In this document: in pieces, positions 57,176 through 64,000 of the stretch
How positions within the stretch are numbered: the stretch's first letter is position 1
Layout: each line of letters begins with the position of its first letter
The notes under the pieces: model-generated
Database searches by the model: none
Seen by the model: only the letters and a program-made list of their open reading frames with translations
What the model was told of the DNA's origin: nothing
Assembly: GCA_963835375.1 (NCBI GenBank)
Contig: CAWIGB010000036.1
Location: 1-64,000, forward strand
Length of the DNA stretch: 64,000 nt
DNA from: Salinisphaera sp963835375
GTDB lineage: Bacteria; Pseudomonadota; Gammaproteobacteria; Nevskiales; Salinisphaeraceae
Reading direction: 5' to 3'
Program-made: the position numbers and the translations under genes

Positions 57176-57895
57176 GTGACGGGCCCGCGTTGCATCGGCA
57201 TCGACGGCTGCCCGGCTGGCTGGGTCGCCGCCACCCCGGAAGGTGTGTTCCTAGAACGGCAGCTGTCCGATCTCCTGTGTAGCGGGGGGCTCATCCCGGG
57301 CAGCGATATCGTGGCGATCGACATGCCGATCGGTCTGGCGCGCGCCGGGCGGCGCGAATGCGATGTGCTGGCCCGTCAGGAACTCGGCGCGGCGCGGCGC
57401 AACAGCGTCTTCCTGACCGCCACCCGGGGCGCTGTCCAGGCCGACAGTCACACCGAAGCCACCCGCCTGAATCGCGCCAACAACGCCAAGGGCGTCTCGG
57501 CGCAGGCCTATCATCTGTTTGGCAAGATTCGCGAGGTGGATGAACTCCTCGCCGTAAACCCGGCTCTGCAAACAACCCTCTACGAAGTCCATCCCGAACT
57601 CGCCTTCGCCTGCTGGAACGCCGATGCCAACGGCGCACTGCGGCCCATGCCGCACCCGAAGAAGTCCGGCCTCGGTGCCTACGATCGCCTGAGGCTGGTG
57701 TTCAAGCGCTACGGCCGTGACCATTTCGAAAGATTTCGACAGCGTCACTGGTCCAGTCACGTAGCCGATGACGACATCGCCGATGCCTACGCCGCGCTGT
57801 TCGCGGCTGAACGAATCGCTGCCGGTCTCCACCGTGCGCTGCCCGAACACCCACCCAGGGACGAACGCGGCCTGCCCATGCGGATCTGCTTCTAG
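57176..57895 (+). CDS. DUF429-family protein
   Basis: The 239-residue protein has an RNase H-like opening (CIGIDGCPAGWVAA, with the acidic GIDG), then VAIDMPIGLA, TEATRLNRANNAKGVSAQAY and YEVHPELAFACWN, all marks of DUF429. The biochemical role is not known to me. GTG 57176 has GGAG close upstream. It is the last gene before the second sugar locus. Confidence 0.82.
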   Translation: MTGPRCIGIDGCPAGWVAATPEGVFLERQLSDLLCSGGLIPGSDIVAIDMPIGLARAGRRECDVLARQELGAARRNSVFLTATRGAVQADSHTEATRLNRANNAKGVSAQAYHLFGKIREVDELLAVNPALQTTLYEVHPELAFACWNADANGALRPMPHPKKSGLGAYDRLRLVFKRYGRDHFERFRQRHWSSHVADDDIADAYAALFAAERIAAGLHRALPEHPPRDERGLPMRICF

Positions 57896-57900
57896 GGCCC

Positions 57901-57917
57901 TTGAGCTTACTGCTCAA
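57901..57917. promoter_or_regulatory. Candidate operator upstream of the second importer
   Basis: TTGAGC-N5-GCTCAA is a perfect 6-bp inverted repeat, 116 bp before the receptor gene. It could be an operator, or a weak hairpin ending the DUF429 transcript. It is unlike the 33-bp motif of the first locus. Confidence 0.3.
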
Positions 57918-58032
57918 CCGAATAGCTAACAGACCGGATCGGACCCGCCGTGCTGCAATGCGGGCTCGGGATTGGCGCGGCCATCACGGCCCGCACGGTC
58001 CACAACACAAAAATAATTAATGAGGAGCCGCC

Positions 58033-59034
58033 GTGAAACCATCCACTGTCCTTCGGACATTCGCTCTCGCGACCGCCGCCGCGGGCGTACTGGCCGCGGG
58101 CATCGCCTCTGCTGCGCCGGACAAGGCCAACGTCGCCATCGTAGTCCGGGATTTCTCGAATCCCTATTGGCAGTCGCTTCGCGACGGCGCCATCGCTGAG
58201 GGCAAGAAGCTCGGCGTGCCGGTGACGGTGCAGGCCGGCAACAACGAGACCGACACGGTCGGCGAGAACAACAAGATCTCGACCATGGCCAACCAGCCAT
58301 ACAACTGCTACGGCGTGGTACCGGTCAACGGCACGAACGTGATCACCCCGCTGATGCCGATCTCCAACCGCGGCACGCCAATCATCAATCTGGACACGGC
58401 ACTCGACGCCAAGGCCGTCAAGCAGTCCGGCCTGAAGATCACTGCGTTCATCGGCTCGGACAACAGCGAGGCCGGCCGCATCGCCGGCCAGCACATGCTC
58501 GATGCACTGGGCGGCAAGGGCCAGGTCGCGATCCTGGAAGGCATTCCGGGCGAGCAGAATGGCATCAACCGCGAGACGGCCTTCCGCAACACGGTCAAGG
58601 GCAAGCTGGATATCGTGCAGGCCACACCCGCCGACTACGAGCGCAACAAGGCACTGACCAAGACCGAGGCGATGCTGCGCGCGCACCCGGACATCAAGGG
58701 CATATTCGCGGCCAACGACATGATGGGCCTGGGCGCGGCTCGCGCGGTGCTCAACGCCGGCAAGCAGAAACAGATCACCGTCATCAGCATCGACGGCGTC
58801 ACCGAAGCCATCAAGTCGGTGAAGAACGGCAGTCTTTCCGCCACGATTTCGCAGTACCCGTACGCGGAAGGAGAGATGGCCGTACAGGCCTGCCAGAAGC
58901 TGGTCGCGGGAGAGCAAGTCCCGGCGCACATCACTTCACCGATCAAGCTGATCACGCAGGACAACGCCGATCAGGCGCTCAAGGCCTTTCCGAAGCCGTT
59001 CTTCAGCTTCAACGATCCGTTCGGCCAGCCGTAG
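58033..59034 (+). CDS. Ribose-type ABC sugar-binding protein
   Basis: This is the 333-residue periplasmic receptor of type I (RbsB-like). It has a signal peptide with cleavage near ASAAP (about 28), then VAIVVRDFSNPYWQSLRDGA, PVNGTN and the hinge IFAANDMMGLGAARAV. GTG 58033 is preceded by TGAGGAG at 58020-58026. The downstream enzymes suggest a four-carbon polyol ligand such as erythritol or threitol (inference). Confidence 0.92.
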   Translation: MKPSTVLRTFALATAAAGVLAAGIASAAPDKANVAIVVRDFSNPYWQSLRDGAIAEGKKLGVPVTVQAGNNETDTVGENNKISTMANQPYNCYGVVPVNGTNVITPLMPISNRGTPIINLDTALDAKAVKQSGLKITAFIGSDNSEAGRIAGQHMLDALGGKGQVAILEGIPGEQNGINRETAFRNTVKGKLDIVQATPADYERNKALTKTEAMLRAHPDIKGIFAANDMMGLGAARAVLNAGKQKQITVISIDGVTEAIKSVKNGSLSATISQYPYAEGEMAVQACQKLVAGEQVPAHITSPIKLITQDNADQALKAFPKPFFSFNDPFGQP

Positions 59035-59040
59035 TCCTTC

Positions 59041-60003
59041 ATGACCGAAACTGCGAACGCAGCCGGGCTGGGCGCCCGGCTGCGTGATCCGACGTTCTGG
59101 GGCGATAACGCGGCACTCATCGGGCTGATCCTGATCGGTGCCGCGTTCTCCGTTTTATCTCCGTACTTTCTGACCTGGGGCAACATCACCGCCCTGCTCG
59201 TCTCGGCATCGATCCTGATCGTGCTGGCCACCGCCCAGCAATTCACGATCGTAGCCGCTGGCATCGATCTGTCGATCGCGGCGAACCTGCCGTGGGCCAC
59301 GGTGATCTTCGGCCTGGTCTACAACGCCGGCTGCGGCACCACCGCTGCGATCATCTCAGCCATCGCCGCTGGTGCGCTGGTTGGCACGATCAACGGGCTG
59401 ATCATCACCCGGCTCAAGGTCAACGATTTCATCGCCACGCTGGGCATGCTCGGCGTGATGAGCGGCGTGGCGCTGATCGCGAGCGACGGCCAGTCTTTCT
59501 CGGTGTTCAGCGGATTCCTGCAGACGCTCGCGCTGGGCTCGATCGGGCCGATCCGTTATTTCTACATGATCGCGCTGATCGTCGTGCTGGCCGCCCACGT
59601 GGTGTTCAAGCACACCGGCTTCGGCACCCATGTGCTGGCGACCGGCGGCAATCGCGAGGCGGCGCGCAACATGGGCATCCCGATCGATCGCATGCGCGTC
59701 GCCGTGTATGCCATCAACGGCGCCCTGGTCGGCGTGGCTGCAGTACTGCTGGTCTCGCGCACCGGCGGCGCTGATCCCTCGATCGCCACCGACGAACTGC
59801 TGAGCTCGATCGCGGCCGTGGTTCTCGGTGGCTCCAGCCTGTTCGGCGGGCGCGCCTCGATGGTCGGCACGGTGGCAGGCGCGCTGGTCCTGACCACCCT
59901 GCTCAACGGCTTCACGCTGTTGCAGGTGTCGTCCTTCTATCAACCAATCGCGGTCGGCGTGGTGGTGATCGCCGCGGCAGCGCTCAGCCGGTTTCAGCAA
60001 TGA
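59041..60003 (+). CDS. Ribose-type ABC sugar permease
   Basis: This 320-residue RbsC-like permease has eight to ten helices. Family marks are FTIVAAGIDLSIAAN, INGLIITRLKVNDFIATLGM and GGNREAARNMGIPIDRMRV. It starts 6 bp after the receptor gene and overlaps the ATPase start (ATGA). Confidence 0.93.
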   Translation: MTETANAAGLGARLRDPTFWGDNAALIGLILIGAAFSVLSPYFLTWGNITALLVSASILIVLATAQQFTIVAAGIDLSIAANLPWATVIFGLVYNAGCGTTAAIISAIAAGALVGTINGLIITRLKVNDFIATLGMLGVMSGVALIASDGQSFSVFSGFLQTLALGSIGPIRYFYMIALIVVLAAHVVFKHTGFGTHVLATGGNREAARNMGIPIDRMRVAVYAINGALVGVAAVLLVSRTGGADPSIATDELLSSIAAVVLGGSSLFGGRASMVGTVAGALVLTTLLNGFTLLQVSSFYQPIAVGVVVIAAAALSRFQQ

Positions 60004-60818
60004 GCGCGCACATGCAAGCCGATACGTCGAACACGCCGGTTCTGGAAGTCCGCGGGCTGACCAAGGCGTTCGGCGCCGTACAGGCCCTGTCCGGCGCCGA
60101 CCTGGTCTGTCCTCGCGGCGAGGTCACAGCACTCGTGGGCGACAACGGCGCCGGCAAGTCCACGCTCATCCGCTGTATTACCGGCGTGCACCCCTTCGAC
60201 GAGGGCGAAATCCATTTCAACGGCAAGCCGATCCGGCTAGCTTCACCGACCGAGGCCCGGGCGCGCGGCATCGAGACCGTATATCAGGATCTCGCGCTGA
60301 TCGAGGATCTGACCGTCTGGCAGAACATGTTCCTCAACCGCGAGATCAAGCGCGGCTTCGGTCCGTTCCGGCTGCTGGATCGTCGGCACATGATCGCCGA
60401 CAGTCAGACCCGACTGGAGCGCCTGCTGGTCAACATGCCGCCGGTGCGCTCACGCGTCCGCCGGCTGTCCGGCGGCCAGCGCCAGTCGATCGCCATCGGG
60501 CGGGCGGCGAGCTGGGGCTCGACGCTCGTGATCATGGACGAACCGACCGCCGCACTCGGCGTGCGCGAGCGCGAGTCGGTCGAACAGCTGATCGGCCGGC
60601 TGCGCTCCGACAATATTGCGCAGTTGATCATCAGCCACGATCTGGAACAGGTCATGCGCGTGGCCGATACGGTCTGGATCATGCGGCGCGGGGCCACCAT
60701 CGCCCACTGGCGGGTGGCCGACGTGAGCCGGGAGCGCATCGTGGCCGCCATCACCGGCGCCGACGGCGGTGACGCGCGCGCATCGGCTGCCAACAACCGG
60801 ACGATTGTGGTCGAATAG
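60000..60818 (+). CDS. Sugar ABC transporter ATPase, single-domain
   Basis: This 272-residue ATPase carries one nucleotide-binding domain, unlike the two-domain RbsA, so it works as a homodimer as in FrcA-like systems. Walker A is GDNGAGKST, the signature is LSGGQRQSIAIGRA and Walker B is LVIMDEPTAAL. Confidence 0.92.
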   Translation: MSAHMQADTSNTPVLEVRGLTKAFGAVQALSGADLVCPRGEVTALVGDNGAGKSTLIRCITGVHPFDEGEIHFNGKPIRLASPTEARARGIETVYQDLALIEDLTVWQNMFLNREIKRGFGPFRLLDRRHMIADSQTRLERLLVNMPPVRSRVRRLSGGQRQSIAIGRAASWGSTLVIMDEPTAALGVRERESVEQLIGRLRSDNIAQLIISHDLEQVMRVADTVWIMRRGATIAHWRVADVSRERIVAAITGADGGDARASAANNRTIVVE

Positions 60819-60881
60819 CCGTCTCGTTCCTCCCCAAAATACATTCTTCATGACAACAATCGATCCGACCGGAGCCCACCG

Positions 60882-61787
60882 ATGATCGTCGTCGCCGGCA
60901 GCGCCAACATCGACCTGGTCGCGCAGGTGTCACATCATCTAGAGCCCGGCGAGACCCTGATCGCCTCGGGCTATGCCGTTCATCAGGGCGGCAAGGGCGC
61001 CAACCAGGCGGTGGCGGCTGCGCGGCTCGGCGCGCCGGTGCGCTTCATCGGCGCGGCCGGGGACGACGACTTCGGCGACCGGATCGTGGCCGATCTCGCC
61101 GCCGAGGGGATCGATGCCGACGGCGTGCAGCGTTTTCCCGGCAGCAGCGGCCTGGCGCTGATCACCGTCGACGAGGGCGGCGAGAACCAGATCGTGGTGG
61201 TGCCCGGCGCCAACGGTCAGCTCGACGCGTCGCGCGATCTGGCCGGGGCCATGGGCGGTGCTACCGCGCTGCTGGTGCAGCTCGAAACGCCGCCGGCCTT
61301 TGTCAACGCGGCGCTGGCGGCCGGGCACACTGCCGGAGCCGAAGTCATCCTCAACGCCGCGCCGGCCTCGCCGCTCAAGGCCTACGAGATGACCGCCGTC
61401 GACTGGCTCATGGTCAATGCCGGCGAAGCGGCCTTTCTGCTCGGCGAGACCGAGGGCAAGACCCGAAATCAAACCGCCGATCAGGCGGAGCGCCTTGCCA
61501 CGCAGTACGACGTCGGCGTGATCGTGACCCTCGGCGCGGACGGCGCGCTCTGGATTGGCCGCGATGGCAGCCAGGGCCATGTACCCGGCCGGGAATGCAC
61601 GGTAGTCGATACCACTGGCGCCGGCGATACCTTTGCCGGCGCGTTCGCAGCCGCTCGCGCGGAAGGCCAGTCGGTCGAGGATGCGATCCGCATGGCCGGC
61701 GTCGCGGCCTCGCTATCGGTCGGCGCGGCCGGCGCGCGGGCCGGCATGCCCGATCGCGCCGCCGTACGCGCGGCCATGAACGACTAG
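60882..61787 (+). CDS. Ribokinase-like PfkB sugar kinase
   Basis: This 301-residue kinase has the substrate motif GGKGAN (36-41) and the catalytic DTTGAGDTF near 245. Both match ribokinase closely, unlike the kinase at 11088. In this locus it may phosphorylate the imported sugar or a tetrulose. Its stop and the convergent TPI-like stop share the bases CTAG at 61784-61787. Confidence 0.9.
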   Translation: MIVVAGSANIDLVAQVSHHLEPGETLIASGYAVHQGGKGANQAVAAARLGAPVRFIGAAGDDDFGDRIVADLAAEGIDADGVQRFPGSSGLALITVDEGGENQIVVVPGANGQLDASRDLAGAMGGATALLVQLETPPAFVNAALAAGHTAGAEVILNAAPASPLKAYEMTAVDWLMVNAGEAAFLLGETEGKTRNQTADQAERLATQYDVGVIVTLGADGALWIGRDGSQGHVPGRECTVVDTTGAGDTFAGAFAAARAEGQSVEDAIRMAGVAASLSVGAAGARAGMPDRAAVRAAMND

Positions 61788-62533
61788 GAAATCAGGGCGT
61801 TGGCCTCTTCGAGGATGGCCTCGAACGCCGCCGTATCGTGTGCGAAACGGCCAAGAAACAGACCGTCGATCGCTCCGCCGAGTTCGCTGAGCGTGCCCGG
61901 CGCGGCGCTGCCCCCATAAACCACTGGCGTACCGGCCAGACCGGGCCGGTACGCCAGGCCGGCCTTGATGCCACGCGCGACCTCGGCCACATGCGCCGCG
62001 CTCGCGGCCTCCGCCCGGCCGATCGCCCAGACGGGCTCATAGGCGATGACCATCGGTACGGGTCGATCCAGTTCGGCCAGCGAGGCGGTCAGCTGTGCCG
62101 TGCAGAAATCGATCGCCTCGTCGGCCGGCCCGGCTTCGCGCTCGCCGATACACAGCCATGGCGTGAGGCCGTTGCGCACCGCAGCCGCGACTTTCTTCGC
62201 GACCACGGCATCGTCCTCGGCAAAGATACGGCGGCGCTCGGCATGCCCGATCTCGGCATACCGACAGCCCATATCGGCCAGGTCGGCGCCGCTGACCGCG
62301 CCGGTATAGGCGCCGCGATCTTCCCAGAACAGATCCTGGGCACCGAAAGCCACGGGCGCGCCGGCGCAGGCCGCCATGGACAGCTCCATGGCCGGGAGGG
62401 TGGGAAAGACGATCAGTTCGACATCGCCCGACTGCACGGCGCGATGCCGATTCGCAATCGCAGCAGCAGCCGCGCACCACTGCCGGGTACGCGGCCGGTC
62501 GAGATACATTTTGAAGCTGACGCCGATATGCAT
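61784..62533 (-). CDS. Triosephosphate-isomerase-like tetrulose-phosphate isomerase (LerI/EryH-like)
   Basis: This 249-residue TIM barrel keeps Lys8, His97 (EIGHAERR) and Glu166 (AYEPVWAIG), so isomerase chemistry is intact. The position of the conserved Asn in housekeeping TPI (NWKM) is Ser6 in SFKMY. That form is typical of the erythritol/threitol-pathway isomerases that convert L-erythrulose 1-phosphate to D-erythrulose 4-phosphate. Context with RpiB and a DHA-kinase-type enzyme supports this. Confidence 0.82.
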   Translation of the reverse strand: MHIGVSFKMYLDRPRTRQWCAAAAAIANRHRAVQSGDVELIVFPTLPAMELSMAACAGAPVAFGAQDLFWEDRGAYTGAVSGADLADMGCRYAEIGHAERRRIFAEDDAVVAKKVAAAVRNGLTPWLCIGEREAGPADEAIDFCTAQLTASLAELDRPVPMVIAYEPVWAIGRAEAASAAHVAEVARGIKAGLAYRPGLAGTPVVYGGSAAPGTLSELGGAIDGLFLGRFAHDTAAFEAILEEANALIS

Positions 62534-62572
62534 CGCGGTTCAATCGTTAGGCAAACCGGCGCCTATTGTGGC

Positions 62573-63055
62573 CTACTCGACGGGACTGGCGTCGCCGGTT
62601 TCCTCGTACTGATCGATCACGGCCACCTTCTTCGCCGATGACGAGTTCTCATCGAAGCGATAGGTGAGCCATTCGCGGGCCAGCTTGCGGGCCAGTTCCA
62701 GCCCGATCACACGCTCGCCGAAGCACAGCACCTGGGCGTTGTTGGACAACACGCCACGCTCGACCGAGTAGCCATCGTGCGCCGTGACCGCGCGGACGCC
62801 GGGCACCTTGTTCGCCGAAATGGCCACGCCGAGCCCGGTGCCGCAGATCAGCAGCGCCCGGTCGGCCTCACCCGCAGCGACCTTCTGGGCCGCGGCAATG
62901 GCGATGGTCGGATACGGCGTCTTGGCCGCCTCTTCCACCCCCATGTCCTCAACCGAGGACACGTGCTCGCTGGCTTGCATGTCGGCCTTGATCGCTTCCT
63001 TGTAGCGATAACCGGCTTCGTCGGAACCGATGATGATTCGTAGTTTGTCGCTCAT
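62573..63055 (-). CDS. RpiB-type sugar-phosphate isomerase (EryI/DerI-like)
   Basis: This 160-residue isomerase has the catalytic Cys71 in CGTGLGVAISANKV and His93. The motif usually read as DHAG in ribose-5-phosphate isomerase B is DEAG at 12-15. It probably turns D-erythrulose 4-phosphate into erythrose 4-phosphate rather than acting on ribose 5-phosphate. It is coupled to the kinase gene upstream (ATGA at 63055-63052). Confidence 0.85.
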   Translation of the reverse strand: MSDKLRIIIGSDEAGYRYKEAIKADMQASEHVSSVEDMGVEEAAKTPYPTIAIAAAQKVAAGEADRALLICGTGLGVAISANKVPGVRAVTAHDGYSVERGVLSNNAQVLCFGERVIGLELARKLAREWLTYRFDENSSSAKKVAVIDQYEETGDASPVE

Positions 63056-64000
63056 GCTGCGTCCTCATGCAGAGATTCGAGAGTATCGGCGACGGCGGCG
63101 ACGATCATCGCGAATGAAATCGCGCCCGGATCGGCGTGGCCCACACTCTTGTCGCTATGGTTCTTGGCCCGCCCCTTCTTCGGCGCCAGTTCGGCGGTCG
63201 CCTCGGCCGCTTGTTGCGAAGCCTCGGCGGCCCGGCGCCAGGCTTCGCGCAGATGCGTGCCGGATCGCACTTCCGCGGCGAGCTTGTCGGCGAACGGCTT
63301 CATTGAGTCGAGCATGGTCTTGTCACCCATCTCGGCGCCGCCCAGACGCATGATGGCGTCGGTGGCTTCGACCACGCCATCAGCCACGGCCGGCGCGGCA
63401 ACCCTGGCGTCATCGCCGATGGTCGCGCCAACGCTGCGCAGGCCGAGCCCCCACAGCGCGCCGGAGGTACCGCCGGCCTCGTTGGCCCAGGCGTCACCCG
63501 CTCTACCGAGGACAGTGCCGGCGCCACAGCCTTTTTCAACCGCATGGCGCGCGGCAGCCAGCGCGGCGCGGGCGCCGGTATCCATGCCGATGCCATGGTC
63601 GCCGTCGCCGGAAATGGCATCGAGCTTGCCCAGGCCTTCGGCCTCGGCCTCGATCTTGCTCTGGATCGTTTCGATCACCGCCAGCATGCCGGCGGCATCG
63701 GCTTTCGAGTCCTCGCTGGCCGCCGGCGTTTCCTCTTCATGCGCGGCGGCCAGATCCCCGTCGTCGCGCGGCTCGCCTTCCAGCGCCACGCCGCCGCGAC
63801 AATAAGCCGGCGTGGTGGCCGGCGCGGTCCAGGCTTTCTCCAGCGCTTCGTCGAGCCAGAACAGCGTGAGCGACACGCCGGCCATCTCGAAACTGGTGAC
63901 CAGTTCGCCCACTTCCGGCTGGACCAGTGTCAGGCCGGCATGCTCGAGCCGTTCGGAAACGCGCTTGTAGAGCACGAACAGTTCTTCGTACTTGACCGAG
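63052..64000 (-). CDS. ATP-dependent dihydroxyacetone/erythrulose kinase, DhaK-DhaL fusion (5' end outside window)
   Basis: The visible 315 residues hold the end of a DhaK domain (KYEELFVLYKRV, TSFEMAGVSLTLFWLDEALE), an acidic linker and a complete DhaL domain. DhaL marks are DGDHGIGMDTGA, EAGGTSGALWG and GDKTMLDSMKPF, with the Asp metal ligands. Fusion means it uses ATP, not the PTS. In tetritol pathways such kinases phosphorylate L- or D-erythrulose. The substrate-binding His of DhaK lies beyond the edge. Confidence 0.88.
   Translation of the reverse strand, partial: SVKYEELFVLYKRVSERLEHAGLTLVQPEVGELVTSFEMAGVSLTLFWLDEALEKAWTAPATTPAYCRGGVALEGEPRDDGDLAAAHEEETPAASEDSKADAAGMLAVIETIQSKIEAEAEGLGKLDAISGDGDHGIGMDTGARAALAAARHAVEKGCGAGTVLGRAGDAWANEAGGTSGALWGLGLRSVGATIGDDARVAAPAVADGVVEATDAIMRLGGAEMGDKTMLDSMKPFADKLAAEVRSGTHLREAWRRAAEASQQAAEATAELAPKKGRAKNHSDKSVGHADPGAISFAMIVAAVADTLESLHEDAA

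Noticed and set aside
61784..62533. Housekeeping triosephosphate isomerase
   Set aside because: Ser replaces the conserved Asn and the gene sits in a kinase/RpiB cluster; a separate tpiA is expected elsewhere.

Overview
The window is a high-GC (visibly well above 60 %), gene-dense bacterial chromosome segment. Family identities and gene order (holA-proA-nadD-rsfS-rlmH-rng-yhdP-nitrilase-tldD; trp genes next to an OsmC gene and speD; a DoeC/DoeD-like ectoine-degradation pair) point to a halophilic or marine gammaproteobacterium of the Salinisphaera kind. The genus is inference. I saw no rRNA, tRNA, CRISPR array, phage or insertion sequence.

Layout. 1-2086: end of an aldehyde dehydrogenase gene, then 850 bp of repeat-rich intergenic DNA. 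2087-7371: prpB, an ankyrin-repeat protein and a four-gene Mla/Pqi-like lipid ABC transporter. 7507-9775: purC, a membrane protein and rpe. 9865-21982: a carbohydrate-type catabolic locus with a SorC regulator, a PfkB kinase, a COG4091 SAF-domain oxidoreductase, an acetoin-dehydrogenase-like E1alpha/E1beta/E2 set and a MalEFGK-type importer. Three promoter regions in it share a 33-bp motif. 22352-26421: a fused trpE-trpG, trpD and a frameshifted trpC. 26716-42675: housekeeping genes. 42730-46629: a secreted protein, htpG (frameshifted) and ddl. 46695-52773: a small unknown protein and a three-gene RND efflux system. 52847-57895: zinc alcohol dehydrogenase, DoeC/DoeD-like pair, DUF429 protein. 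58033-64000: a ribose-type ABC importer with a ribokinase-like kinase, a triosephosphate-isomerase-like enzyme, RpiB and a dihydroxyacetone-kinase-type enzyme cut by the right edge. This last set matches the erythritol/threitol (tetritol) pathways known from other bacteria.

How the genes work together. Both catabolic loci pair an ABC importer with kinases and enzymes for small polyols or ketoses. The right-hand one should feed tetrulose phosphates to erythrose 4-phosphate. The left-hand one has no substrate I can name. Its kinase, oxidoreductase and 2-oxoacid/acyloin dehydrogenase suggest import, oxidation and CoA-dependent cleavage of a hydroxyketone or sugar acid, and it is the best candidate here for an undescribed pathway.

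Sequence quality. trpC, nadD (twice), htpG and possibly rsmD each carry one extra base, mostly in a short homopolymer. Several of these genes are normally essential, so read errors are more likely than real pseudogenes.
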